Assembly (NCBI RefSeq): GCF_003463065.1
Contig: NZ_QSCM01000001.1
Span: forward strand, 62,001-126,000
Source of the DNA: Blautia sp. OF03-15BH
GTDB lineage: Bacteria > Bacillota > Clostridia > Lachnospirales > Lachnospiraceae
Reading direction: 5' to 3'
Length of the DNA stretch: 64,000 bases
Part shown: one piece after another, positions 17,151 to 26,792 of the stretch
How positions within the stretch are numbered: the stretch's first letter is position 1
Layout of the letters: each line of letters opens with the position of its first letter
Translations under genes and position numbers: made by a program
Notes under the pieces: model-generated
Database searches by the model: none
Seen by the model: the letters and a program-made list of their open reading frames with translations, nothing else
Told to the model about the DNA's origin: nothing

Positions 17151-18491
17151 TTATTTGATATCCTCTTGCGGAAACTTCCGTACAACTGAGAAATAGGTAG
17201 TGACCAGGATCACATCGGCCAGAACCCAGGCGGCCGGTGAAGCAAAGGCAACACCCAGAAAGCCCAGTTTTCCAACCAGACCAAAGGCCACTGACGCCCG
17301 GCCGACCAGTTCAAAAACACCGGCAAACATGGCGATAAAGCTGTAACCCATTGCCTGAAGGCTGTTTCTCAGGATAAAGATCAGGATCAGGAACGGATAG
17401 AAGGATGAGATCACCCGCAGGAAAAGCTGGATCTGTCCCATCAGTTCCATTTCTCCGGCATCGATAAACAGCAGTGCGATGTATCTGCCTGCCAGCCAGA
17501 CCACAGCAAAAGAAAACACGCAGAGACAACCGGAGATCAGACAGGCACAGCGGATCCCCTTCCGGATCCTTCCGTACTCTTTTGCTCCCAGATTCTGGCT
17601 GCAGTAGGTTGCCATGGTGGTTCCCATACTCTCAAAAGCACTGGAAAAAATAAAGGAGATCTTGTTTCCTGCAGTCATCGCCGCTACAGAGACAGAACCA
17701 AGGCTGTTGACTGCGCTCTGAAGGATCACACCACCCACAGCAGTGATTGAAAACTGCAATGCCATAGGGATTCCCTGTTTCAGAAGTGCCGCCATTTTTT
17801 CCAGAGACACCCGGAATTCTTCTTTCCGGATCCGAAGCTCTTCATAATGCCAGAACATATAAAAGAGACAGAGAATTCCGGAGATCCCCTGGGAGGCTAC
17901 AGTAGCCACTGCCACTCCTGTGGTTCCCATATGAAAAGCAAGAACAAACAGAAGATCCAGAATGATGTTCAGCACCGATGAAAAAAGCAGGACAAACAAT
18001 GGCGTCCGGCTGTCTCCGATCGCCCGCAGGATCGCTGATGTCGCATTGTAAAGCATGGAAAAGAAGGTGCCTGCCAGGATCCAGATGAGATAATTGTACG
18101 AGTCTGAAAAAATCTCCTCCGGCGTTCCTGTCAGTTCCAGGATATCCTTACAGAAATACATGGTCAGCGGCGTCATGATGGCTGAAATGATGATGATCAG
18201 ATAAAAACCATTCGCCACATAATTTCTCATACCTTCATAATCCTTCGCTCCGAACCGCTGTCCCACCTTAACGCCGAATCCAATGGTGATGCCCATGGCA
18301 AAACCAAGGATCAGAAAGTTGATGGAACCGGTCGCCCCGACACCGGCCAGAGCATTGACCCCCACAAATTTTCCCACCACAATGGTATCCACCATACTGT
18401 AAAACTGCTGAAACAGGCTGCCGAGAAGCACGGGAATAAAAAATTTCAAGATCAATCCCAGAGGCTTTCCCCGCGTCATATCCTTACTCAT
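17151..18491 (-). CDS. MATE family efflux transporter
   Basis: 446 residues, twelve predicted membrane helices in two halves. The N-terminal LGSLFQQFYSMVDTIVVGKFVG and GVGATGSINFLILGFAMG segments are typical of the clostridial MATE/NorM-like branch. Exports cationic drugs or metabolites by ion antiport; substrate unknown. ATG with GGAGG 8 nt upstream. Flanked by terminators, so probably its own unit. Confidence 0.93.
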   Translation of the reverse strand: MSKDMTRGKPLGLILKFFIPVLLGSLFQQFYSMVDTIVVGKFVGVNALAGVGATGSINFLILGFAMGITIGFGVKVGQRFGAKDYEGMRNYVANGFYLIIIISAIMTPLTMYFCKDILELTGTPEEIFSDSYNYLIWILAGTFFSMLYNATSAILRAIGDSRTPLFVLLFSSVLNIILDLLFVLAFHMGTTGVAVATVASQGISGILCLFYMFWHYEELRIRKEEFRVSLEKMAALLKQGIPMALQFSITAVGGVILQSAVNSLGSVSVAAMTAGNKISFIFSSAFESMGTTMATYCSQNLGAKEYGRIRKGIRCACLISGCLCVFSFAVVWLAGRYIALLFIDAGEMELMGQIQLFLRVISSFYPFLILIFILRNSLQAMGYSFIAMFAGVFELVGRASVAFGLVGKLGFLGVAFASPAAWVLADVILVTTYFSVVRKFPQEDIK

Positions 18492-18573
18492 TTGTTTTCC
18501 TCCTTTTGTCCGATACGTCAGATGTCATGAAAAGTATAACAGGAGTTTTTCCAAAGAGCAACTGTATTTTTGC

Positions 18574-20553
18574 CTACCAGCGCACCAGCCGGTAATAGGT
18601 CCGCGCCGTAAAAAAGTAAACCAGTGCATAAAAAACCAGAAAGATCAGGAACGTCAGAAACACACCGGCCAGAAAGATTTTCTGGTTGCCAAGGTTCAGA
18701 AGAAGCAGAATCCTGCTCATCATCGGATAAGCAAAAATCATATGAACACCCGCCGCCAGCACCGGCAGAAGGAAAACCATCCTTACCTGGCTGTTGATGG
18801 TCCGGCGCACTTCACTCTTATCCATCCCCACCTTCTGCATGATAACGAAACGGTCATGATCCTCATACCCCTCCGAAACCTGCTTGTAATAAATGATAAG
18901 CACGGTGGCCATGAGAAACAGAACGCCCAGAAAAATACCGACAAAGAAAAGGCCGCCGTAAATAGCATAAAAATTCTCCCTGGACGCAGCCGCCCCTTCG
19001 ACATATGTCTGGCTCCCCCAGTCCTTTTCCGCCAGAAGGGTGGACAGTTCCGCTGTCATTTCCGCCTGTTTCTCACTGCCCCCATCCAGATCCACACCCA
19101 GAAAATACTCCCAGGTCCCGTCCGGCACAAATTCCCGGGTCAGTTCCCGAACGGCTGCCTGATCCGGAAAGATCAGATAATAGATGGATCCCATCATGAC
19201 CCGCTGGGCACTCACGGAATCCAGTCCCGTCACAAGTCCGCGTACCTTCCACTCTTTTCCCTGGATCGTCACACTTCCCTGCAGTTTCTCCTCACTCCTG
19301 CCATAAACACTGTCATAAAAGATCTCATCCTGAGCAAGCGTAAGCTGCTGCCCTGTGATCCGGTTGAAATCCTCCAGCGTCAGACAGTAAAGCTCCGTTG
19401 CCGTTCCAAAAACGCCCTCCGGGTCATAAGTAAAGCTTTTTCCCTTCTCCTGTGCAAAAAAACTCCGGTAACGATAGTTTTCTTCGTTATTACGGACAGA
19501 AACGCCGCATTTTTCCGCCGTTTCCAGGACGAGGTTTTCCAGTTCCTCTATTTCTCCATCTGTCACGTTTCCGGCCGTCACCTGGATGTTTCTGGGAAAG
19601 CGTGTACGCATCAGGTCATCCATCCCGAAATAAAGGCAGGCGGTCGTGGAAACTATAAGAAGTACCGCTGTAGACATGATGCAGATACTGGCAAGCCCTG
19701 CCGCATTCTGTTTCATCCGGTAGAGCATACCGGAAACACTGGTAAAATGACGGCTTTTATAATAATAATTCCGATTCTTTTTCAGCACCTTCAGCACAAA
19801 AATACTTCCTGCTGTGAAAAGACAGTAGGTTCCCGCCACAACCAACAGCACCGCCAGAAAAAAATATGCCATGGCACTCAGAGGTGACTCGATGGTCACT
19901 GCCAGATCATACCCGCTTCCCAGAAAAAACAGCCCCAGAAGAGCAAGAAACCAACGGTTTTTCGGTTCCCGCTCTCCTGCCTGAGCGCTTTTTAAAAGTT
20001 CTGCAGCTTCCGAATGTGAAATCTGCCGGATGCCATGGACAGCAAGAAGCAGAAAGATCCCCCCGAAAAGAGCACCGGTATTCTCCATGGCTTTTACAGA
20101 AAAATCAAACCCCAGGACCATCGGTTCATGAAGGATCCGGCAGAGTAGAAGAAAGACTGCCTTATAAAGAAGGGTTCCCGTCAGGATTCCAAGTGCCAGA
20201 CCGGCCAGAACCGTGTAAAAAAGCTCCAGGACCAGAAGCAACGCCACATGACGTTTTTCCAGACCCAGGATATGATACAGACCGAATTCTTTCTTCCGGC
20301 GCTTCAGAAGAAAGCTGTTCGTATAAAACAAGAAGATCAGAGAAAAAAGACCCACAACCCACCGGCCCATACGGAGGATTTCCACCATAAAGCTGCCGCC
20401 GAACATAGAGGCTACCATCTGGCTTTCTGTCAGGGTCCCCATCACATCATAGATTGCTGCCGTCCCCGCCAGCGTCAGGATAAAAGGCAGGCAGGTCTGA
20501 CGGTTCTTCTTCAGGTTCTCCGCTGCCATTTTAAAGAACATGGTTTTACGCAC
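18574..20553 (-). CDS. BceB-like ABC transporter permease (FtsX family)
   Basis: 659 residues. BceB layout: one N-terminal helix, three helices around 55-175, more around 210-300, a large extracellular domain (about 320-520), then three C-terminal helices. This is the architecture of antimicrobial-peptide detoxification and sensing transporters. The GTG at 20553, six nt after GGAGGTG, is the start; it overlaps the ATPase stop as GTGCGTAA, indicating translational coupling. Works with the ATPase, kinase and regulator encoded upstream. Confidence 0.9.
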   Translation of the reverse strand: MRKTMFFKMAAENLKKNRQTCLPFILTLAGTAAIYDVMGTLTESQMVASMFGGSFMVEILRMGRWVVGLFSLIFLFYTNSFLLKRRKKEFGLYHILGLEKRHVALLLVLELFYTVLAGLALGILTGTLLYKAVFLLLCRILHEPMVLGFDFSVKAMENTGALFGGIFLLLAVHGIRQISHSEAAELLKSAQAGEREPKNRWFLALLGLFFLGSGYDLAVTIESPLSAMAYFFLAVLLVVAGTYCLFTAGSIFVLKVLKKNRNYYYKSRHFTSVSGMLYRMKQNAAGLASICIMSTAVLLIVSTTACLYFGMDDLMRTRFPRNIQVTAGNVTDGEIEELENLVLETAEKCGVSVRNNEENYRYRSFFAQEKGKSFTYDPEGVFGTATELYCLTLEDFNRITGQQLTLAQDEIFYDSVYGRSEEKLQGSVTIQGKEWKVRGLVTGLDSVSAQRVMMGSIYYLIFPDQAAVRELTREFVPDGTWEYFLGVDLDGGSEKQAEMTAELSTLLAEKDWGSQTYVEGAAASRENFYAIYGGLFFVGIFLGVLFLMATVLIIYYKQVSEGYEDHDRFVIMQKVGMDKSEVRRTINSQVRMVFLLPVLAAGVHMIFAYPMMSRILLLLNLGNQKIFLAGVFLTFLIFLVFYALVYFFTARTYYRLVRW

Positions 20554-21313
20554 GGTTCTCACCTCCCTCATTCAGAACGGTCATGGCATCCGAGATTTTC
20601 CGATACATCTCCTCCGGAGAACCGGCTCCACGGTAGATCTGATGGAACACTTCCCCGTCCCGGATGAAAAGCACTCTCCCTGCATGAGCTGCCGCCCGGA
20701 GGCTGTGTGTCACCATAAGGATGGTCTGACCTCCCTCGTTGACCTTATCAAAAAGTTCCAGAAGCTTTCCGGAGGCACGGGAATCCAGTGCCCCTGTCGG
20801 TTCATCTGCCAGAAGGAGCTTTGGATTGGTGATCAGGGCACGGGCTGCCGCCGCCCTCTGCTTTTGTCCTCCAGAAACCTCGTACGGATATTTATCCAGA
20901 AGTTCTCCTATCTCCAGTTTTTCTGCCAGAGGCTCCAGCCTGGCTTCCATTTCTTTATAGGGTACCCCGGAAAGGACCAACGGCAGAAAAATATTGTCCC
21001 GCAGGGAAAATGTATCCAGCAGGTTGAAATCCTGGAATACAAAACCCAGATTTTTCCGACGGAACGCCGCCAGTTCTTTTTCCCGGATATCTCCCATACG
21101 CTGACCGTTCAGGCGGACTTCCCCCGCCGTAGGCCGGTCCAATGCAGCCAGGATATTGAGAAGTGTAGTCTTTCCGGAACCGGATTCTCCCATAATAGCC
21201 ACATACTCTCCTGCTTCCACACTGAAAGACACCTGTTTCAGTGCTTCTACCTGATTTCCGCCAAAACGGGTGGTATAGATTTTCTTTACATGACTGACTT
21301 CAAGAATTGCCAT
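20546..21313 (-). CDS. BceA-like ABC transporter ATPase
   Basis: 255 residues. Walker A GESGSGKTT, signature VSGGQKQR, Walker B LLLADEPTGALD, H-loop THSL. Closest in type to BceA/LolD-MacB ATPases. The ATG at 21313 (AGAGG 7 nt upstream, MAILEVSHVKKIY) is preferred to a longer frame. Powers the adjacent BceB-like permease, probably for resistance to cell-wall-active peptides. Confidence 0.92.
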   Translation of the reverse strand: MAILEVSHVKKIYTTRFGGNQVEALKQVSFSVEAGEYVAIMGESGSGKTTLLNILAALDRPTAGEVRLNGQRMGDIREKELAAFRRKNLGFVFQDFNLLDTFSLRDNIFLPLVLSGVPYKEMEARLEPLAEKLEIGELLDKYPYEVSGGQKQRAAAARALITNPKLLLADEPTGALDSRASGKLLELFDKVNEGGQTILMVTHSLRAAAHAGRVLFIRDGEVFHQIYRGAGSPEEMYRKISDAMTVLNEGGENRA

Positions 21314-21396
21314 AAGATACCTCTTTTCTCTTTTTCTCTGTACTTTTTTCACACATCAATTCTGTAACTGCCCAGGCACGAAACCGCTACAGGCAT

Positions 21397-21445
21397 ACTA
21401 TAACAAAAGAGGAAAATGTCTGCCATTTCTTTGGCTTACATTTCC
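21397..21445 (-). promoter_or_regulatory. Candidate regulated promoter of the bceAB-like genes
   Basis: In the gap between kinase and ABC genes, a -10 TATAGT (21397-21402) lacks a good -35. Just upstream lies an inverted repeat GGAAAATGT/ACATTTCC (21411-21419 and 21438-21445). A weak -35 beside a dyad is what an activator such as the neighbouring response regulator would need; binding is inferred. Confidence 0.5.
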
Positions 21446-21482
21446 CTCTTCTTCCTTACAAAACGGAAAGGTTGCTTTCTTT

Positions 21483-22478
21483 TCAGTCATATTCCCGTTT
21501 TTCCTGCACAAACCTCAGGACAGCCTTCGTTCCCTTCCCCGGGACAGAAGTAATGGTGATCCCATGGCCAAGCTTCTTCAGAACCTTCTGGCACAGATAA
21601 AGACCAATACCCGTGGATTTTTTGTCCAGACGGCCATTGTAGCCCGTATATCCCTTCTCGAAGATCCGGGGCAGATCCTCTGCCGTAATGCCGATGCCCG
21701 TATCCTCGATAGAAAGGAAGCCGTCTTTACCATAGATCCGGATGGTACCTTTTTTTGTATATTTAAGAGCATTGGACACCAACTGCTCCAACACAAAAAC
21801 CAGCCATTTTTCATCCGTGACAACTTCCATGCCTGTCTCATGGAAGTCCAAAGCGATCTTTTTCCGGATGAAGGATCTCGCATATTTCCGTACAGCCTGG
21901 CGTACACAGCTGTCCACCTTCACAGACCGGATGGCCAGATCCGGATCCGGACTCTCCAGACGGAGATACTGCAGTACCATCTCCACATACTGCTCGATAT
22001 GAAAAAGTTCCATGGAAAGTTCGCCATTTTCCGGTGTGTCCTCCTCCTGGAGAAGCAGGCTCATAGCGGCGATGGGCGTTTTGATCTGGTGTACCCAGAG
22101 TGTATAGTATTCTTCCATATTCCGGAGTCTTTCCGCGGTTTCCGCATCTTTCCGACCCTTCTCCTTCATCAGGGATTCGATGAGTTCCTGATAGACCTCT
22201 TCCTTCGGATCTTCACTCTCCGGAAGATCCCGAATGGAAAAATCCTTCCTCTGCTCTCCTGCAAGCTGTCTTAACAGCTTTTGTTTTTTCCGGAATTTTC
22301 CAAAACCGGTAAACAGCCAGAGTGCTTCCGCAAAACATACAAGAAGCGCACTGTACCAGACCGCCTCCAGTGGCAGCTGGTAGAGAAAAAGCACTCCGGA
22401 ACTGATCAGCAGCCCCAGTGCTGCCGCTCCAAGAACCTGCCTCTTTTCCAGAATATATTCTTTCAGCTCAGTCTTCAT
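21483..22478 (-). CDS. BceS-like intramembrane-sensing histidine kinase
   Basis: 331 residues. Two close N-terminal helices (about 15-33 and 40-57) with almost no extracellular loop, then a DHp domain with the phosphoacceptor in LWVHQIKTPIAAM, and an ATPase domain with LVSNALKYT, IEDTGIGI and STGIGLYL. Lack of an input domain is the mark of kinases that sense through a BceAB transporter. Overlaps the regulator gene by 11 bp. Confidence 0.93.
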   Translation of the reverse strand: MKTELKEYILEKRQVLGAAALGLLISSGVLFLYQLPLEAVWYSALLVCFAEALWLFTGFGKFRKKQKLLRQLAGEQRKDFSIRDLPESEDPKEEVYQELIESLMKEKGRKDAETAERLRNMEEYYTLWVHQIKTPIAAMSLLLQEEDTPENGELSMELFHIEQYVEMVLQYLRLESPDPDLAIRSVKVDSCVRQAVRKYARSFIRKKIALDFHETGMEVVTDEKWLVFVLEQLVSNALKYTKKGTIRIYGKDGFLSIEDTGIGITAEDLPRIFEKGYTGYNGRLDKKSTGIGLYLCQKVLKKLGHGITITSVPGKGTKAVLRFVQEKREYD

Positions 22479-23157
22479 CCGAAACCAGATACCCCATTCC
22501 CTTTTTGGTCACAATAAAGTCTGAAAGACCCGCTTTTTCCAGTTTCTTCCGCAGACGGGTAATGTTCACCGTCAGTGTATTTTCATCCACAAAACTGTCC
22601 GTCTCCCAGAGTCTTGTCATGAGTGCTTCCCGGCTTACGGTTTTCCCCTTGTTCTCCAGGAGCATTTTCAAAATTTTGTAGTCGTTTTTCGTAAGATCGA
22701 TGCGCTGCCCCTGGTAAGTCAGCGTGGCATCCGCAGTGTTCAATACTGCTCCTCTGTGGGCAACCAGTTCCGCATTAGCTGCAAAATCATAGGTTCTGCG
22801 GAGGATCGCCTGGATCTTCGCAGCCAGTACACTCCGGTCAAAGGGTTTTGCAATAAAATCATCCCCGCCCATATTCATGGCGATGACGATATTCATGTTG
22901 TCAGAAGCAGAAGATAAAAAGACCACCGGCACCCGTGAGATCTTCCGGATCTCCATGCACCAGTAAAACCCGTTGCAGGATGGAAGCGTATTGTCCAGAA
23001 TCACCAGATGCGGATTGTAGGAAGCGAAGATATCAAGCACCCTGGTAAAATCTTCCACGCAGCAGGCTTCCCAGCCCCAGTCTTCCATCAGTTTCTGAAC
23101 AGAGCGGGCGATGACCTCATCATCCTCCACAATGAGAATACGATATTTATTTTTCAC
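22468..23157 (-). CDS. OmpR-family response regulator (BceR-like)
   Basis: 229 residues: receiver domain (ILIVEDDEVIA, phosphoacceptor Asp in LVILDNTLP, the switch Ser/Lys positions FLSSAS and AKPF) and a winged-helix DNA-binding domain (LTKNDYKILKML). The start is a GTG at 23157 that lies inside the end of the threonine aldolase gene; the shared bases GTGAAAAATAA serve both. Probably activates the bceAB-like genes. Confidence 0.93.
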   Translation of the reverse strand: MKNKYRILIVEDDEVIARSVQKLMEDWGWEACCVEDFTRVLDIFASYNPHLVILDNTLPSCNGFYWCMEIRKISRVPVVFLSSASDNMNIVIAMNMGGDDFIAKPFDRSVLAAKIQAILRRTYDFAANAELVAHRGAVLNTADATLTYQGQRIDLTKNDYKILKMLLENKGKTVSREALMTRLWETDSFVDENTLTVNITRLRKKLEKAGLSDFIVTKKGMGYLVSDED

Positions 23158-24184
23158 GGCGAAGATCCTTTATCAATGCATCCACATCCTCTTCTCTGGT
23201 AGCCCAGCTGGTGCAGATCCTCACCATACTGTGAGAAGCATCCACCCGCTCCCAGTAGGAAAAGCTGTATTTTCCTGCCAGCCGGCTCAGCTCAGAATCC
23301 GTAAACACGGCAAACTGCTGGTTGGTCGTGCTGGCGATAGGCATCGGGATTCCAAGGTCCACCAGAGTTGCCCGGATCTTCATTGCCATGGCGATGGCAT
23401 GGGCAGAAAGGTCAAAATAGAGGTCGTTTCTCATCAGTTCCTGGAACTGGATCCCCAGAAGCCGTCCTTTTGCCAGCATACCTCCCCGCTGCTTGATCAG
23501 ATAACGGAAATCTTTTCCGAGAGCCGGGTTTGTGATGACCAGTGCTTCTCCGAAAAGAGCACCCTGTTTGGTTCCGCCCAGCGTAAAAGCATCACAGTGG
23601 CGGGCAATAAAAGGAAGCGTCAGGTCATTGTCTCTTGCCATGAGTCCATATCCCATTCTGGCTCCGTCAATGTAGAGATACAGGCCACAGTCCTGGCAGG
23701 CACGGTAAAGCTCCTCCAGCCCTTTCTGATGATAGATCGTTCCGATCTCCGTGGGATTGGAGATGTAGACCATGCCCGGCTGTACCATATGCTCATGGGT
23801 CGCATCTTCCCAGTGCTTTCTCACAACCTCCCGGATCTGCTCCCCCTTGAGTTTTCCGTTTCTGCAGGGAAGAGCAAGAACTTTATGGCCGGTCGCTTCG
23901 ATCGCTCCCGTTTCATGACAGTTGATATGACCGGTATCTGCGGAAATGACTCCCTGCCAGGGCTTCAGACAGGCCACGATCACGGTCAGGTTGGTCTGGG
24001 TACCACCAACCAGGAAATGAACCTGCGCCTCCGGCATTTCACATTTTTCCAGGATCATTTCTGCCGCCTGACGGCAGTAATCATCCTCTCCATATCCAAC
24101 GGTCTGTTCCCGGTTGGTCTCTGCCAGTCTTTTTATAATATTCTCATGTGCTCCTTCATTATAATCACAGTTAAAAAAGATCAT
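23147..24184 (-). CDS. ltaA: Low-specificity L-threonine aldolase
   Basis: PLP enzyme cleaving threonine or allo-threonine to glycine and acetaldehyde. 345 residues. Fold type I features: HFLVGGTQTN, the YIDGARMGYGL loop and the PLP lysine in GGTKQGALFGE. ATG with GGAGGAAC 8 nt upstream. It is the first gene of the run into the Bce-like two-component and ABC genes and overlaps the regulator by 11 bp, an odd partner for a peptide-resistance module. Confidence 0.93.
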   Translation of the reverse strand: MIFFNCDYNEGAHENIIKRLAETNREQTVGYGEDDYCRQAAEMILEKCEMPEAQVHFLVGGTQTNLTVIVACLKPWQGVISADTGHINCHETGAIEATGHKVLALPCRNGKLKGEQIREVVRKHWEDATHEHMVQPGMVYISNPTEIGTIYHQKGLEELYRACQDCGLYLYIDGARMGYGLMARDNDLTLPFIARHCDAFTLGGTKQGALFGEALVITNPALGKDFRYLIKQRGGMLAKGRLLGIQFQELMRNDLYFDLSAHAIAMAMKIRATLVDLGIPMPIASTTNQQFAVFTDSELSRLAGKYSFSYWERVDASHSMVRICTSWATREEDVDALIKDLRREK

Positions 24185-24259
24185 TTTCTTTTGTTCCTCC
24201 TATTAAACATCTGCCTTATACCCTATCACATTTTCATCAGAATTTCCATCCTTCTTTCC

Positions 24260-24288
24260 TTGCAATTCTTTGCCAGAAACGCTATAAT
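24260..24288 (+). promoter_or_regulatory. Sigma-A promoter of the small membrane protein gene
   Basis: TTGCAA (24260-24265), 17-bp spacer, TATAAT (24283-24288), about 60 bp before the ATG at 24349. Confidence 0.75.
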
Positions 24289-24348
24289 AGCTTCGAAATC
24301 AGCTGAAAATGCTGAGTTTTCGCCGTTTTTACGGCAGAATGGAGCCTT

Positions 24349-24609
24349 ATGAAAAATTTCAAACGCATCCGTCAGATCTTTGCCTGGATCGGCATCGTCG
24401 TTCTGCTTGGTCTTTATCTTACCAGTCTGGTCCTGGCCTTTTCCGGAAGCCCCATGGCACAGGCGCTCTTCCGCGGTTCCTTTGCGGCAACTGTGGTCTT
24501 TCCGATACTGCTCTATGCCATGCAGATCATCTACCGTGTCCTGAGACCCGGTGATCCCACTGATGAGCCGAAAAAAGATCCGAAAAAAAAGAAAGATGAA
24601 AAGCACTGA
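24349..24609 (+). CDS. Small membrane protein of unknown function
   Basis: 86 residues, one of few plus-strand genes here. Two membrane helices (about 12-31 and 42-62) and a highly charged C-terminal tail DPKKDPKKKK type, probably cytosolic. ATG with GGAG 5 nt upstream, a good promoter and a terminator overlapping the stop codon make a complete monocistronic unit. I do not recognise the family. Confidence 0.75.
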   Translation: MKNFKRIRQIFAWIGIVVLLGLYLTSLVLAFSGSPMAQALFRGSFAATVVFPILLYAMQIIYRVLRPGDPTDEPKKDPKKKKDEKH

Positions 24610-24627
24610 GACTTTTCATCTTTCTTT
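24592..24627 (+). terminator. Terminator of the small membrane protein gene
   Basis: Perfect 12-bp stem AAAGATGAAAAG/CTTTTCATCTTT with loop CACTGAGA and trailing CTTTTCTTTT. The left arm is coding sequence (KDEK) and the loop contains the TGA stop. Confidence 0.8.
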
Positions 24628-24631
24628 TCTT

Positions 24632-25255
24632 TTAAAAGACAAATCCATATTCATCCTGTTTTTCTTCCTGTCCCTGCAGCATGCTGCTGACCATCTGCGG
24701 GAGGGAAGCACTCTTTTTATAAGTCAGAAGGACTTTGCCTTCATCCAGACAGGAAATTTTCATCTCCGGCTCTTCAAAAAGGCTTCTGCAAGGACCAACC
24801 CCACGCGCAATAGCCGTCGTAAAGGTCAGATACTCGCCTTTTTTCACCCGGCACATCTCCCGCTGGTAATCGGTGATCCGCCCCGGATAGAGACTGTTCA
24901 GCGTAGCCTGCAGATAAAAATCTGCCAACAGTTCTTTCCGGTGATTCTTCATCCATTCCAGATCCCCGTTCAGGATCTTTTCACATTCTGCCCTGGTGAG
25001 CTTTACGCACTTTTTAAAATAAAGTCCGTTCTGTGTATATTTTTTCTCCAGGAAGATCTGTTTCTCATCCCGGTTCTTCATACAGAGATAATAGCCTGCA
25101 ACCGCCTTTTGCTGCCCAGCTCCCTGGAATTCCAGTTTTCTCAGATGAAATTTTTCTATCTGTGCGTTACCGCCTGAAAAACCGGCTTGTTTCAGTTCTT
25201 CAAAGCGTTCCTCTGTGATGCTGTCTGTCTGTGCATAATAGGTCGTATATATCAC
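24632..25255 (-). CDS. Conserved-type hypothetical protein, soluble
   Basis: 207 residues, no signal peptide or membrane segment. Alternating charged and aromatic residues (AVAGYYLCMKNR, YTQNGLYFKKCVKL, LTRAECEKILNGDLEWM) resemble beta-barrel phosphate-tunnel enzymes (CYTH/VTC), but the needed ExExK motif is not clear, so no family is assigned. Convergent with the small membrane protein gene, and its 3' end meets that gene's terminator. Confidence 0.6.
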   Translation of the reverse strand: MIYTTYYAQTDSITEERFEELKQAGFSGGNAQIEKFHLRKLEFQGAGQQKAVAGYYLCMKNRDEKQIFLEKKYTQNGLYFKKCVKLTRAECEKILNGDLEWMKNHRKELLADFYLQATLNSLYPGRITDYQREMCRVKKGEYLTFTTAIARGVGPCRSLFEEPEMKISCLDEGKVLLTYKKSASLPQMVSSMLQGQEEKQDEYGFVF

Positions 25256-25452
25256 TTATGATCCCCCTTTGATGCTGCTTGTCTGTAGCTTCCTCCGGCA
25301 GCTTTCTCCACGAAAACTCCCCTTACCGGATACTAAAAGTATATCAGAGAAATGTGAAGATGTCATGTTAAACTTCTAAATTATTTCTAAATTTTAGAGT
25401 GCTTTTTTATTATTTTTCGACACATTATACAAACTCCATCCGTCGGGTCCAT

Positions 25453-25485
25453 AGAAAAGCCGCCCCGGAAAATCCCGGAACGGCC
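25453..25485 (-). terminator. Terminator of purA
   Basis: Minus strand: GCCGTTCCGG, short loop, CCGGGGCGGC, then TTTTCT. It sits 11 bp after the purA stop. The rest of 25256-25450 shows nothing convincing. Confidence 0.8.
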
Positions 25486-25496
25486 TCTGTTTTTGA

Positions 25497-26783
25497 TTAT
25501 TTATTTCTGTAGATGATGTCCTCACGACCCGGTCCGTTGGAAACCATGGTGATGGGGAAGCCGATCTGCTCTTCCACAAACTCGATGTATTTGCGGCAGT
25601 TTTCCGGCAGATCCTCGTATTTTTTGATGCCACGGATATCACATTTCCAGCCCGGCAGTCTGGTCAGTACCGGTTTTGCCTTCTCCAGAGTCGGAGTGGT
25701 CGGGAAATCAGTGGTCACTTTACCATCAATCTCATAACCGGTGCAGACAGGAATCTCATCCAGATAACCCAGAACATCCAGAACTGTGAAAGCCACATCT
25801 GTGGCTCCCTGCATACGGCAGCCGTACTTGGTAGCCACACAGTCAAGCCATCCCATTCTTCTGGGACGACCGGTGGTAGCACCGAACTCTCCGCCATCTC
25901 CGCCTCTCTTACGAAGCTCGTCAGCCTCTTCGCCGAAGATCTCGCTGACAAAAGCACCTGCTCCGACAGCACTGGAGTATGCTTTTACAACGGTAACGAT
26001 CCGTTTGATCTCATAAGGCGGAAGGCCTGCACCGATGGCGCCGTAAGCAGCCAGAGTGGAGGAAGAAGTTACCATAGGGTAAATTCCGTGATCCGGGTCT
26101 TTCAGAGAACCGAGCTGACCCTCAAGAAGGATCTTCTTGCCCTCTTTCAGTGCGTTCCACAGGTATGCAGAGGTATCACATACAAAAGGAGCCACCATAT
26201 CACGGTATGTATGAAGCTCTTCCATGATATCCTCAACCTTCAGAGCCGGTTTGTGATAGAGGTGTTCCAGAATCACATTTTTCTGCTCCAGAACGCGTGC
26301 TACTTTGTCTTTCAGGAACTCGTCATCAAAAAGCTCGCAGACCTGAAAACCGATTTTTGCATATTTATCAGAATAGAAGGGAGCGATTCCGGACTTTGTA
26401 GAGCCGAAGGATTTCTTTCCAAGACGCTCTTCCTCACACTCATCGAAGAGAATGTGGTAGGACATTACGATCTGAGCACGGTCAGAAACCAGGATCTTCG
26501 GAGCGGGAACGCCTTTATCCTCGATGCTCTTTGCCTCTTTGAAAAGAAGCGGAATATTCAGTGCAACACCATTTCCGATGATGCTTGTGGTGTGATCATA
26601 AAAGACGCCTGACGGAAGCGTATGAAGGGCAAATTTTCCATAGTTGTTTACAATGGTATGTCCGGCATTTGCGCCGCCCTGGAATCTTACGATAATGTCG
26701 GCATCTTCAGCCAGCATATCCGTAATCTTACCCTTTCCTTCATCTCCCCAGTTTGCTCCTACAACAGCGGTAATCATATTCAT
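25497..26783 (-). CDS. purA: Adenylosuccinate synthase
   Basis: GTP-dependent conversion of IMP and aspartate to adenylosuccinate, first step from IMP to AMP. 428 residues, normal length. N-terminal GTPase loop GANWGDEGKGKITD, then QGGANAGHT, and the C-terminal base-binding region. ATG with GGAGG 8 nt upstream. purB, the next enzyme of the branch, is 1.1 kb away with a LysR gene in between, so this short region holds the AMP arm of purine synthesis. Confidence 0.98.
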   Translation of the reverse strand: MNMITAVVGANWGDEGKGKITDMLAEDADIIVRFQGGANAGHTIVNNYGKFALHTLPSGVFYDHTTSIIGNGVALNIPLLFKEAKSIEDKGVPAPKILVSDRAQIVMSYHILFDECEEERLGKKSFGSTKSGIAPFYSDKYAKIGFQVCELFDDEFLKDKVARVLEQKNVILEHLYHKPALKVEDIMEELHTYRDMVAPFVCDTSAYLWNALKEGKKILLEGQLGSLKDPDHGIYPMVTSSSTLAAYGAIGAGLPPYEIKRIVTVVKAYSSAVGAGAFVSEIFGEEADELRKRGGDGGEFGATTGRPRRMGWLDCVATKYGCRMQGATDVAFTVLDVLGYLDEIPVCTGYEIDGKVTTDFPTTPTLEKAKPVLTRLPGWKCDIRGIKKYEDLPENCRKYIEFVEEQIGFPITMVSNGPGREDIIYRNK

Positions 26784-26792
26784 TCCTCCTAT

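Noticed and set aside
23111..24352. 413-codon plus-strand frame
   Set aside because: Antisense of the threonine aldolase gene; no family resemblance.
24632..25255. VTC/CYTH polyphosphate enzyme
   Set aside because: General beta-rich character only; the ExExK signature could not be found, so no family was assigned.
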